A stretch of 64,000 nucleotides of DNA, from assembly GCA_905178155.1 (NCBI GenBank), contig CAJINV010000023.1, positions 455,610-519,609 of the forward strand. The letters are read 5' to 3'. The notes under the pieces were generated by a model, which saw only the letters and a list, made by a program, of their open reading frames with translations, was not told the DNA's origin and searched no databases. The translations under genes and the position numbers were made by a program. Every line of letters begins with the position of its first letter. The stretch's first letter is position 1. Shown in pieces: positions 35,781 to 47,900 of the stretch. The DNA comes from Amoebophrya sp. A120. Taxonomy: Eukaryota > Sar > Dinophyceae > Syndiniales > Amoebophryaceae.

Positions 35781-36809
35781 TTAAACGAGGAGGCAAAGTC
35801 CTCCCGGGTAGTTTTTCTCAGTCCTCCCGGGTAGTGTGCCCAACTCTGTGCCCGCCGTCCCACGTCACCGTCGCCCTGTGTTCAGGCGTTATTCGCGGTC
35901 CTTTGCGTACGTCTGCCCTGCTCCGGGCCGCGCACTTGTGGTTGACCCCGCGCCGAGGCCTATGCGGCACTACTAGTTCACTTCGGCCGCGTATTTGCGG
36001 TTGACCCTGCGCAGAGGCCTAGACGGCGCCACTGGTTCACTTCAGCCGCACGGGCTCCATGAATGTGTTGCGGCTTGGGACGAAAGGACACCACGGCGAG
36101 CTCCCTGCCTGCGGCAGCGGGGCCGACTGCGCGGCGGGCCCCCGCTGCGTTTCCCCTGTTGCGGGCGCGGAGCGATGTACGCGACAAGAGCCCTTGCATG
36201 CGAGTGGGAAAGGAAGGCGGGGGACCCCGAACAACACGGGGGCCCCCCGCGACCAGGTGAAAAAGGCGGGGGGCCCCCTTGGGTACCAAAGGCGGAGGCC
36301 GGGGGCCCCCCGCGCGCGGGAGAGAAAGGCGTGGGGCCCCCTTGGGTGCCCCCGGCCTCCAAAGGTGGAGGCCGAGGGCCCCCTGCGGGCGGGAGAAATT
36401 TACCGCGGAGAAGGACGGGGCCCCCCCCGGCCTCCGGCGGGCGGCCCGGCTGGGAGAAGGGCGGGGGCCCCCTGCGGAGGCGGAAGCGCGGGGGCCCCCT
36501 GCGGACGCGGGATGCCCAGCGGGCGGTAAGGCGGGACGGAGGCGGGGGCCCCCTGTTTCACCAGGCAGGCGGCCCGGGAGAAGGGCGGGGGCCCCCTGTG
36601 GAGGCGGAAGGGCGGGGCCCCCTGCGGACGCGGGATACGCAGCGGGTGAGAGGGCGGGAGGCGGGGGCCCCCTGCTTTCCCCGATGGTATGCGCGACACA
36701 AAAATAGTAACACTCATCGTAGCATCGTGAATACAAATCTAGGCCTCAGCACGTACCGGCCTCTCTTTATTAAACGAGGAGGCAAAGTCCTCCCGGGTAG
36801 TTTTTCTCA
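35781..36809. mobile_element. GC-rich insert bounded by 40-bp direct repeats
   Basis: The sequence TTAAACGAGGAGGCAAAGTC and the following 20 bases occur at 35781-35820 and 36770-36809. They enclose about 950 bp containing a tandem pair of about 65 bp (35936-36054) and some ten GGGGGCCCCC palindromes (36230-36690). Six-frame ORFs of 250-270 residues here are products of GC-rich repeats. Same architecture as the inserts at 30063 and 56-63 kb. Confidence 0.65.
36230..36690. repeat. GGGGGCCCCC palindrome cluster
   Basis: About ten copies of GGGGGCCCCC or one-base variants spaced roughly 30-60 bp within Gly/Pro/Arg-coding GC-rich DNA. Confidence 0.85.
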
Positions 36810-37077
36810 GGTCTAAGCTGCAAACTGAATCTGTAGTGCCTCTGATTGATTTAGCCGCAGAGTAAGTATGTTTAATATTCTTGAAGTAGCGCTAGCGTCG
36901 TGGTGAGAAGAAAGCACAGCTTTCATTTTTCACCGGAAGAACGCCAACGACTTCCATTCAGAACAAACAAACAAAGGTCAGCAGTGATTGTTTCTTTACT
37001 GTTTAGTGAATTCATTTGAACATTTCATTTTCGGCAATTTTTTTGAGTGTAGTTGCGCAGTTGGATATTTATATTGT

Positions 37078-40000
37078 CATACATCTTGTTGTAGATGTTG
37101 AACTTCTTCTTCTACTCTCCGCGACTTTGGTGTAGTGAAATGCAAATGCTGGCAATAAAGGTAGAGAATTATATTGAAGAGATGTTGAAGGTCATCGTGC
37201 CCGACATCACTGCGATGAAAGAGCGCCATCACTTCGCATCCGGTGTCTTTGCAAAGATCGGCCAGATTTGTGCATTCACAATCAGGAATTCAAGCACTTC
37301 GACTCATTTTCCCCTGCTGTATTCTGGGACTTTGTGAAACAGACCGCAGGTGGGTCGAAAACCCACTGTATACGAGTGGGGTGTGCGCATTATCTATACG
37401 GACTCGAGCCTGTCGATGCAGTTTTGCGCCATTGTAGATGGTCCGCGGAGGATTTACTCTGCTACTACAACCGTATGGCGCTGTAGCTCTTGGCCGAAAT
37501 TATATGCACTCTTCACTGCGGAGGTTTCCGCTATGAAGGCCTGTCAGGCTTTCTGTTCGCACTGTCTGTTCCACAAGCACAAATGGGTGTCTTTATGTGG
37601 TTTTTCTTCCTCTTCTTCTTGTGCTTCACCTATTCTTTTTGTTCGCACCAACGGGCCTTGCTTCCTCCGTCACCGGGGTTGTCAATTTTGGTCTGACGAC
37701 CCACGTTCGTTTGCTCGGCCCGTTGTTGCTTCAGACAGATTTTGTTTTATAAAAGTTATGGTTTGTGTGATGAAGAAAGCGCAACGAGCCTAGCGAAGCG
37801 GCTCCTGGTGGTTTTGCGCGAACACAAAGCGCGTTTTTATAAAATTAAAGCCTCCTACCCGTTGTCGTTGTTGGTCCCGGGAAGACCCAAAACTCGAGGC
37901 CGTCGGTCGATTCGATGTCATTGATGATTTTTTTTGTCCCGCCCGTCCCTTCCCTGTCTTACTTTCTTTCGTCCTTTCTGCCTGAAGCAAAACCTCCTCC
38001 CGCGGGAGGAGGGGGGTTGTCAATTTTGGTCTGACGACCCACGTTCGTTTGCTCGGCCCGTTGTTGCTTCAGACAGATTTTGTTTTATAAAATAGAGAAT
38101 TATATTGAAGAGATGTTGAAGGTCATCGTGCCCGACATGTTTATTTTCGCCCGTCTGGCTGGTGAAAATGGAGACTTTGATTCGAGATTTTGTTTTTGTC
38201 CAGAGTTCGCCGTGCGCGTCAACAGTTATGACCCATCTTATCAAAGAAAAAAAGTTGGTTCGTCACGATCACTCATGCGCATTCTTGCAATACAAAATTG
38301 TTTGTCATGCGTAAAAATGCATCACAGCCAAACTTTATTAGGAATTTCCCTAGTGTTTCTGCAATACGAGGAAAGTTTGTGATGCTGAGAAAATTTGTAA
38401 TGCAAAGCCTGCAAGTTAGTGACTGTGACAAACTTTTTTCTCTCCATAGACAACGTATATGACCTGCTCAAACGTTACATTCTCAAATCGGTTACCATAG
38501 AATCTGGAATTTGTGTTGGATGATGAGCATGACAGACGCGCAGACCCTTCCACTTTCTGCAATACAAATTTTGCCAGATTCTAGTGCAGATTTGGACTCC
38601 AGAACTTGTCATGCGCAATCCTGTGGGAGTAGGGTAGATCATGCACTTCTTGCAGCACAGATTTCCATATTCTATTGTAGCGTTTGATGAGATTGTAGAG
38701 GTAGAGAATTATATTGAAGAGATGTTGAAGGTCATCGTGCCCGACATGTTTATTTTCGCCCGTCTGGCTGGTGAAAATGGAGACTTTGATTCGAGATTTT
38801 GTTTTTGTCCAGAGTTCGCCGTGCGCGTCAACAGGATGGAGACCTGATGGCGGGGCTTTGCAAGCCTTGTAGCGGCGCTCGGAAGGGGCGTGGCGGGCAT
38901 GGTGCCGAAGGTGCGGAGGCCACTATTATGAAAGAGGGCGCCATAGCATCGCGATTCGTGATTTTCCATTGTTCTTGAGCATACCGTCGCGCTTGGCCGA
39001 TTTCGGCTCCTGAAGGGGGTCAATCCGGGACCTCCTTTTTGGCCTCCCCCGAGAGCCGGAACCACGACGGTATGCTGGATCTCGATAGAGGTCCTTTTTG
39101 AAGGGTTTCGGCGATTCAAAAGGACCTCATTTGAGTCGCCGAATTGCAAAGCCGTGGAATTTGTATTTTCCGCCTTACATTCTATTCAAAAAGTGCCGCG
39201 ATCAGCTCTTTTTGTGCAGGTTTTTGGCGGATACGCGGCGGCACGCGGCTGATGCACGACGCCAAAGCTGAAGAAATACAGGCGGAGCCCCGTGCTGTTG
39301 CTCAATAAACTTTGGCGGCCAGAAGAAAAGGGCCACGAACAAAAAGGCAGCCAGCCAGAGACGAGGGTCTTCCACTGGTGGGGGGACCGGCAAACGCTGC
39401 CCCACCGATCACAGGCACCTACAGGAAAGGCGCAGAAGCTGCCGTCGGGTGGGCTCAAGTGGAGATATAGCACATTGTAAGCCCGGCCAAGGCGGCATGC
39501 TCAGCAGCGCACTTGGAAAGTTGCCAAAAGTCCGCACCGCTAGCACCGGGCCCCTGGGTAGCATAGCGGCGCAAGCGTCATGTGCTTTTATTCGGTGGCG
39601 CTGCGCCATGTTTGGCAATGCGGCCGCAGCGCGTCGTGTTTTTCCCTCTCCCGGTGGCAACGCCCGTAGCCCAAACTGAAATCGGCCACGCCGCCTTCCA
39701 TCCTCCACAAGAGGTCTGGCGGACTTTTCGTGGCCCGCAACCAAACGATATGACGAGAGTAGCCCGCAACCAAACGAAAAAGCAAAACGGATGACGAGAG
39801 TGGCGCGGCATTGTTTCGGGGTTGGGGCCCCCACTACACAACGGCGGGCGCGTTTTTCGTCGCTAGGCTTTCGGCCCCTTATTCTTTGTATCTATGCGAG
39901 AAAAACCGCGCAGGAGACAACGCCACCTAGGCGGCGGCAGAATAATGGGCCGCGCGTTGGCGCCACTCTGACTAGCTCCGGTTGGGGACGGCCCTGCTTT

Positions 40001-41304
40001 TTTAGGTGCATAGCCCGTCGCCTCTCTGCCGCCGCTCACGTGAAGCCGCTATTTCCGACAGCGGTTGCGCCTACGTTTTGGGGCCAAGTAGTGGAGGGTG
40101 TGGGCCTGAGAGGCATCTGTTGGATCGCCTACTCTGTTGGCCCTTGCTTCTTCAAATGCTTCGGGTTTATGAATGCAGGCGCTCGCCTTACACTTAGTTT
40201 TATTGCGTTCACATATTCCAAGTCAACTAGTTCAAGTTGAGATCGGCCTAGCGATTTCATTGGGTGCTCTTTTTTGGCGACGTTCCGGCGACCGTGAAAA
40301 ATATCAAAAATCATGACAAAAAGTGGCGGCTTTTATTTGGAAATCAAATGGTCAATGAAAGAAGATAAAAAATTTTTGAATCCGCTAACTTTGAATCGCT
40401 CAGTCCATCTCATATTCGAGATTTTGTTTTTGTCCAAAGTTCGCCGTGCGGGTCAACAGTTATGATCCATCTATGGGGTTACGAAGATGCTTTTGGTTAA
40501 CTCAAAGTTAAGGGATTTATTTCTTACCTTTCCGGATTGATATGCGAAAACCGAATTTCTCGGGTGATTGTAGTGGAGCGAAAAATAAGAAGAAACGGCT
40601 CCAAAAATGCACGGGCTGCTCAGCAAGGTTGTATGGAGCCGCCCCATATCTTCAGCGCGGAAACATGGCTACGCGACGCGGGTTTGTTGGTTTACAACGC
40701 CAGCCCAAGGGCCCAAAGTGGTGACCCATGTTGCCGTGGCGCCGATCGGGGCCGCGGTAGAAGCGCGTGCCCGCATCGCACCCGGCCACGAATGCAAACG
40801 GGCGAGCCGCCAGTTTACATCCCCGGGCGGAACGCGTCCGCGTGCGGCGCATCTGTGCGCGCACATAAAAACAAGCGCCCCCATATGAGCCACCACGGCA
40901 GGCTGCGCAATTCGGTGGCAGCCCCGGCAAAGTAAGTGGCCCCGCGCTCGGTCGTCGGTGTGCACTCAGTTGCGCGCGCGCCGGGCATTAGACAAGCAAA
41001 AAGGCCCATACCTACCTGCGCGCCGGCGCAAAGGGCGGGGCGACCGATCCGGCGCTCCAGAGCAAACAAAAGAGCAGGGGGGCCAGCGCTCTGGCAGATC
41101 CCTCTGCCGCCCGCCTGGCAACGGGCGGCGCCCCCACGCCTCCGTCGCCTGCGGGGCACGGCCGATGGGGCTCAACAATATCAATACTGGGCCCAAGCCC
41201 GGGCGCCGGGCCCCTTCCAGAGCCCAAGCCCAAGCGCCGGGCGTCGAGATTTTGTTTTTGTCCAAAGTTCGCTGTGCGCGTCAACAGTTATGATCCATCT
41301 TCAC
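37078..41304 (-). CDS. 3' part of an unrecognised minus-strand gene, split by long-repeat inserts
   Basis: A minus-strand frame recurs in pieces and can be chained by collapsing the direct repeats: (W)IITVDAHGELWTKTKSR from copies near 41300-41246, 40472-40414 and 38223-38181; then IKVSIFTSQTGENKHVGHDD and LQHLFNIILYLY; ending in the 37205-37078 piece with TGA (...SRRVEEEVQHLQQDV). Each boundary is a direct repeat (about 44-76 bp) flanking 0.3-1.6 kb of unrelated DNA. I find no ATG and no known family. It may be a real gene with the 5' part missing, or a decayed one. Confidence 0.3.
37214..37486 (+). pseudogene. Tyrosine-recombinase C-terminal relic
   Basis: A 90-codon frame ending in TAG carries the C-terminal signature of tyrosine recombinases: HCIR (HxxR motif), then RHCRWS with the H/W-type position, then YY eight to nine residues later (residues about 61-86 of the fragment). 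The N-terminal catalytic Arg box and the start are missing. It lies inside an insert between two direct repeats (from 37163 and 38094). Elements of Crypton, DIRS or Ngaro type carry such enzymes; which one cannot be told from this piece. Confidence 0.45.
37679..38092. repeat. 76-bp direct repeat pair
   Basis: TTGTCAATTTTGGTCTGACG and the following 56 bases occur at 37679-37754 and 38017-38092, flanking 262 bp. The second copy runs directly into the minus-strand exon repeat at 38094. Confidence 0.85.
38239..38698. mobile_element. Two introner relics outside the main genes
   Basis: 38239-38448 is a family-H copy without a matching duplication (CATCT versus GACAA). 38458-38698 is a family-I copy whose right end is cut off. 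Both lie in the insert between two exon repeats of the minus-strand gene. Confidence 0.7.
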
Positions 41305-41904
41305 TTGACGGAAGTTTAATATTTGTTCTCCTGGAGGCCAGAGACTAGATTGCGCAGTGCAAGAAAGATATAAAGCGATTCGGTTCAATACGTAGACGTG
41401 AGGTCACACACGAACGTTTTAATCTAGCGGCTTTTTTGCCATGCATCGTGAAAAACGACTGGCAGTAGTTTTCAAGCGGCCGGAAGTTGTGTTTTTACAC
41501 ATCATAAAAAAATAATTTGCGCTTATCAAGTGGCCGGGGCTGCGCCGGGGCAGGCAAAAGAGGCGCCCTTCTGAGGCGCCCACCGCTGTGGTTTCTGGCG
41601 GTTTGGGGCGCCCAAAATAATGCCAAGACGATAGAAACCGCCCACATTTGGGCTCCGCAAAAGTCGCCAAAAAAATCGAGCATCTTACAGGCGGGCTGAA
41701 GGCAGAAGGTTATGCCTTTTTGACAAAAAAAAAAAAACCAAAAACCCGCGCCCCGCCATAAGGTAAAAAGAGCGACTCCGTAGCCATTTTGGCTCAAGCA
41801 CCACTTCCGATAGCAGATTGGCCTTTCATGGCCATGGTCATGGGCATTGATTTAGAAACCGTTTCAAAAGCCACCCTGTTGCTAGGCCAATTTCACTCCG
41901 AAGG
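38840..41904. other. Repeat-rich spacer
   Basis: Mostly GC-rich filler between direct repeats (to 41304), then about 600 bp with no supported frame before the ATG at 41905. A stop in frame with the next gene lies at 41848-41850. Confidence 0.4.
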
Positions 41905-44900
41905 ATGGCCCTCGACGACGGCGCTGGTACAACCAGCAGACCACTGCGAGGACCACGCCCGCACCAGTCTACTTGGCTGGGCTTTTCGGTGCTAGGCATA
42001 TTAATGTATGTCTGTCGGCCGCCCTCGTGCGGGCTTGTGCGTCGGTCCGGCACCTTCGGTGCTGGGTCCATTGTATACCGCCGCCGCAGACTTGTTGCGC
42101 ACCTCCAACAAGGGGCCCCAACATCTTCGACACTAAGAAGCGACTACCGGTCACTGATCTTTAACAAACAGGTCGCGCCGGCCGAGCAGGAGGTGCAGCA
42201 GAAGTTGATGCCGCGGACTTCCTCCGAGGCGGATCGTCAACAACCTCCCGAGCTGCCTTCCACTGACGGAACAACTAGCACGACCTGGGTAATGCTAATC
42301 GGGGACAGCAACATTCGGGGAACCACGCTCCGGCTTTTGGAGCTGATCAGCCCTATCAAACGCAAAAATGTTTGGGTCTGGAAGGTGGTAACTTGTCATG
42401 CTAAATCCGAATGATGCAAAAATCTGTGTTGCATGAGTGGCAAAGGCTGCCCACTTTCGACCAAGTTGGGAGGGAGTTTCTCACGCAGGACAGGCATGGC
42501 AGAGACCACCTCGCAGACTCTGTCATGCTAGGCCCCGCATTCCAGACCTCATGGGTCGTGGAAAAACTGCACGACAAGTTTACACTCTTCCAGACCCAGA
42601 CATATTTTGCATTTGATCAGCCCCGACTATGTGACAAAGTGCCCTGTTTTCGATACTGACTGGTGCATCAAGGCTACCCCAGCCCAGCTCCGCGTTTGCG
42701 AGAACCTTGGCTGGGCGATATCAAAATGCAAATAACTCCTCCGTCCTTCTATTGAAAAGGAAATCTCTGTTGCTGGACTTGTGTATACAAAGCAGCTCTG
42801 TCTTGCGGTGAGGTACTGCAGGCACAGGGTGTGCAGGAGTGGTTTGGTGTAGGCGCTTAGCATAGCAGAGGCCTGCCATGTAGCCGCAACAGCATTACAA
42901 ACCGCCTGCATAGAGCGGCGCACTCTTTGGAATTGCCCTCTGCAAGAGAAACACGATTTGTGGTCACAAAGCAGCATCACAAATTTTTAGAACCATTATA
43001 CCTTTTCAGTATGGGGAGGAGGGATTTTTCCTCACAATAGGCGAATTCCTGTACCGCGTGGCGAAGAACTTGCTTGTATCAAAATGAAAAATCCCCCCTC
43101 CCCATCCTAAAAAGGGATACTCCTGAAAATTTGTGATGCTGATTTGTGACCACAAATCGTCTCTGCATTGCACGAAGGCAACTCCAGAGACTCCGCTGCG
43201 TTGTGCAGGCAATTTGTAATGCTGTATCGCCTACAGAGGACGCGCCTGCCTTGCTAGGTGCCTACACCAAAACGCCCCTCCTCAGGCTGTGCACCTGCCT
43301 GCCGTCCTCTACTGCAACACAAAGCCGATTTGTGTACACAAATCCCGCATCACAGATTTCCATTTTGATATGGGGTGGGAGGATTTTTCATTTCGATAGC
43401 TTGCGTAACACCACCGCAACTACTTCCACGGGCGAAGGAAATAACCAGGGCCAGCAGGTCGTGGAGTTGCAGAACATCTGCGGGCAGAAAGTTTGGTCTA
43501 TAACCTGCTCAGGTGTTACAATCTCAAATCGGTTACCATAGAATTACTATCTATTATATTCATGCGAAAAAAGAGGTCTACAGAGGGTCGAAGGGAGGTG
43601 GCCGAGAGGTAAAAAAGAGGTCAACAGAGGTCAAAAAGAGGTCGACAGAGGTGGAGAGGTGGCGCGGGAGGTCATTCGAGAGGGTGGCCGAGAGGGTGCG
43701 CGAGTATAGCCCGCCGAAGGACTCGCCCTAAAGCCGCGCCTATGGGGCCCGGAGGTGGCCGAGAGGGTCCCGAGAGGGTAAGCGAGAGGGGGACAGAGGT
43801 GCCGAGAGGTTGCGCGAATAAGGGCGAACCTCTCGCGCACCCTCTGGGCCACCTCTCGGCCACCTCTGAAGACCTCTACCGGCGAGTATAGCCGGATTAT
43901 TAGCAACACCTCTCGGGAGAGGTGAAAAAGAGGGCCTGCGAGAGGGTTAAAAGAAGCCGAATCCGCCCGGCGCAGGGTCGATTCTTTTGGGGCTTTTTCA
44001 TGCGTCGGCCCGCACCCTCTCGCGCCACCCTCTCGCGCCACCCTCTCGCGCACCCTCTCGCGCACCCTCTCGCGCACCCTCTCGCGTCACCCTCTCGCGC
44101 CACCCTCTCGCGCCACCCTCTCGCGCCACCCTCTCGCGCCATCGATCCTCTCGCACCACCCCCGCGCCCACAGATTCCGCCTGGGAATCAGATGGGCGGG
44201 CGCGGGAGAGTGATCAACAAAGGGCTGCGCGGTCCCCGTTTTGCTTCGGCACCTACGTCGCGGCGGCTTCCCTTCGCCCCCAAGCTTCCCTGCAGTTGCT
44301 CCCTGCGCATAGCGCCTAAAGGCGCGGGAAGCGCGCAGGGGCCCATGCGGGTTGACATGGCGCAAGCCGTCATGCGGCAGTACTTCCCTCGGCCTGTCAC
44401 GCTGCCCCCAAAGCTCTTACGTCGCGGTCCGATCAGCAAATAGTCACACCCCAGCACAACAGCCGTGCGCTCCGGCGTTAGCCGGAGCATGGCTGGTATC
44501 TGTGATGCAAGAAGTGCATTATCTAGCCAACTTGTCCCCTAAGATTGCGCATCACAAGTTCCGGGGTCGACGTCCCAAATAAACGCACTACAATTATCTG
44601 GCGAAATTTGTATTGCAGAAAGTGGAATGCTGGCCGAATCTGTCATGCTCATCATGCAATAAGTACAAAGTCCGGACTTTATGGTAACCGATTTGAGATT
44701 GTAACGTCTGAGCGGGTCATATGGTCCGACGAAAATTTCTACTTCACCGGAAAACTGGCAGCAGACGCAGTTCAGCTTGGCACCCCGACGACATATCGCA
44801 AGAAAAAACTGTTTCGCTGTGAACCTGTGATGCAGAAAATGGAACACAGAACGCTTTGTCTTGCTCCATCTGCATAGAACGTTGGACTTTCACCCGTGTT

Positions 44901-47900
44901 TTCCGTTTCCCCTATGGGAAGTGCACGCATGACAAATTTTCGGTGTCATGTGTAACAAACTTGTGATGCAGATCTTGCAAAATCATCGCAGTGAAACAGT
45001 TTTGTTTTCGTGGGATACGACAAGCAGTACCAGCACGAGTAGTAGCCGGTCGACGTCGTCCATCTCCTCGGCCTCGCTCACTATCAAATGCAAAAATGTC
45101 TGGGTCTGGAAGGATGTAACTTGTGATGCGCATTTCAGAACACACAAAAATCTGTGATGCATAGGCAGCAAGGGCTGCTGTGCTCGCTTTCTGTCACCAA
45201 AATGGGGGACTTGTCATGCGGATCCGGCATTGCGGAAGCTTCGCGAAACCTGTGATGCTAGAGCTTCCATGCCAGACCTTCTGTGTCATGCAGAAACAGC
45301 ATGACTCTTCCAGACCCAGACATTTTTGCATTTGATACTCACTGTCAGTTTCCGATTCACCAAAAGTCCAGAGGCCTTATATCAGAATGAAAAATCCCCT
45401 CTACCCGTACGCAAAGGGAGCAGATTTGTGTACGCATGATTTGTGATCACAAATCATGGTGTCATACTAGAAAGGAAGAGATGCGGTCTGCAGTGCAGGC
45501 TGGCGTGGGAAAGCGTTGCGGCTTCAGCATGAAAGGAAGCAACTGGAAACGGGAAACAGCATGACAAATTGCCTGCAAAGGAGAGAGCAACTGCGTTTCT
45601 TGGCCTTCTAGCAATACAGGTCGATTTGCGTACTCAAATACAGCAGCACAAAATTCGTTTTCGATATGGGGAGGGGGGATTTTTCCTCACAATACTTTAC
45701 GCAAAAAGATGCAGCACTTTGACGAAATCGACTATCACCCGGCCTCTGCACCGACAGCATCTACGGATGCCAAGATGCCTCCGCGCCCCTACGCGATATG
45801 GCGTTCTCAACTGTTACATTCACAACTGTTACATGAATTTGTCATGCAAAAGCACCATCATCATCCTCACGATCAAGCTGCTCCGCATGACAAACTTGCG
45901 AAGGGCTAAACCGCACCTAAATCTGTGCCGAATTTGTAATGCTGCAGGTGCAACCTTCCCCCTTTCACTTCCCCCAATTTTGCATCACAAGTTCATGTAA
46001 CAGTTGAGAATGTAACATTTGAGAACCCCATACGCGACACGAACGCCGTATGGAGGCGTCAGGATTGAAATCGTCAAAGTTGAAAAAGTTTGTGATGCAT
46101 AAAATGCAATCCGCAAAGTGCCTGTCTTGCAGAGTAGGCAAGGGAGGCAGATTGTAAGCCTGCAATAATTTGAGGGGTAGAACAAATAGCGCTGATAAAG
46201 TAGCATGACAAAAGGCGTCTTCGTTACGCAAACAGCATTACAAACTGGATTTAGGAACCACCAATAAAATTTGTCATGCGCCACTTGAAACCTGGGCTCC
46301 AACTGGCATCCATTTTATGTCGATGACAAATCATTTCTTTCAACTTTGTCGATTTCAATCCTGACACTTCCATACGCCGGACCTGGTCTGGGTCACCCAC
46401 GGGCTCTGGATGTTATGCATTGCAAAAGTATCGTACTAGTAGAAATCGCATTACAAATTCGGTCAGCATGACAAATGAAATTTGTCATGCTGTTTTACCT
46501 TGGTATAGAGATTTGTAATGCATGACTGCGATTACTACGAGTACGATACTTTTGCACAGGATAGATGTCGGACAAGTACAACGAGACCACCGTATCCTGA
46601 GTAAAAACTACGTCCTCTCCTGACAGTTGTCATGCAAATGTGCAAGAGTGACAGGAATCGATTTGTAATGCGCAGCTCCTTGAGAGGCATTTCATCCAAT
46701 CGCGTTTTGATGGCATTTGTAATGCTCAAAACGGGGTAAGAAAATGGCCTTCTGATGCGGGCTCCCTTGGTGCCAACAAGCACCGCACTGGAGAGAGAAA
46801 CTTGTCATGCCCAGCTCCCAAAACTTGGATTGTTGCTAGATTCCCAACCTGGCTATGGGGTGGGACCTGATTCTTGCTCGCGATACACCGACTGCGCATC
46901 TTGGTTTCGCCCGATCGTGGAGGCGTTTCGGGAGCTGGAGGCGACTCCTGACTTCCGCCGTCGCGGTATCACGTGTAAAAATGTCCCCAACTACGCAGAG
47001 TTGTAATGCAAATGTGCATGCTGAAAATGTTCCTCATGCGGAGACCCATGAGAAGCAGTTTTTTTTGATGTTTTGCGATTTGTGATGCTCAAATCCGCAT
47101 GGTATGTTTGTCTGTGATGATGCTCCTGCATTAGGTAAAGACCCCTACATGGAGAGCCCAAATTTGTCATGCGCAACAGCCAAAGCCGGGCGATTTGTCT
47201 AGCACATTTCCCTTCTTGACTCTGGGGTGGGGACGTTTTCGCTCACCATACACGGCGGGCGTGTGGTGTGGCAAACCAATCCCTTCGGCATTGAGCACAA
47301 GGGAATCCAGGCAAGAATATCCAGGTAAAAAACTGTGTAAGTGTAACTTTGTTGTAGGAAGAGCAGCATCACAAATTGGCTTTGCATTACAGGGAAAGCC
47401 TGTCATGCGGAGCTAGTACGTGAAAACACGTATGAAAGTGGCCCATGACGCACATCCAGCATGACAATCGTATATAGTTTTGCATTTTCTGCATCACAGA
47501 TTTACACTCACATAGTTTTTTTCTTGGATGAAGAAACGTCGATATGGAATACCAGTGTCAGCTCGAAACCATTGCAAAGCACAACTTATTACAACAAGAA
47601 GGAAGTGGTAAGCTGCCCGTCCAGACGATCTTCGGTTCAACCATGTCGCTGTGGACCTCCTGGCTCCTGGGTCGTCGTAGTTCGCAGCAGGTATCCTGAG
47701 TAAAAACGTACCCACAGCAGAGTCAGGATGGGGATTTTGCAACACAAACCTAGGAGTTTTGTGAGTCACGCATGACAAGTTGCACTCTGCAGTGTAGTGT
47801 AGGTTAGCAAGTGCATCCGCATCACAGATTCATCTGCTCATCCTGTTCACAGCATCACAAATTCCAAAACACGACTGGAAATGGCTCTCATGGGGATGCG

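Larger units (their letters stand above)
37163..41300. repeat. Dispersed exon-derived direct repeats
   Basis: AGAGAATTATATTGAAGAGA begins copies at 37163, 38094 and 38703. The neighbouring module CGAGATTTTGTTTTTGTCC lies near 38185, 38793, 40420 and 41246. The copies are fragments of the minus-strand frame described for this interval and mark insert boundaries. Confidence 0.75.

Noticed and set aside
35781-36809. LTR retrotransposon
   Set aside because: The direct repeats are only about 40 bp, with no primer-binding site, polypurine tract or gag/pol frame.
35978-36816. ORFs of 250-273 codons on both strands
   Set aside because: Gly/Pro/Arg-rich translations of GGGGGCCCCC repeats; open on several frames at once because the DNA lacks AT-rich stops.
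42411-42659. Many short ORFs containing FQTQTFLHLI or SNAKMSGSGRMQ
   Set aside because: These are translations of the family-A inverted ends and recur wherever an A copy lies.
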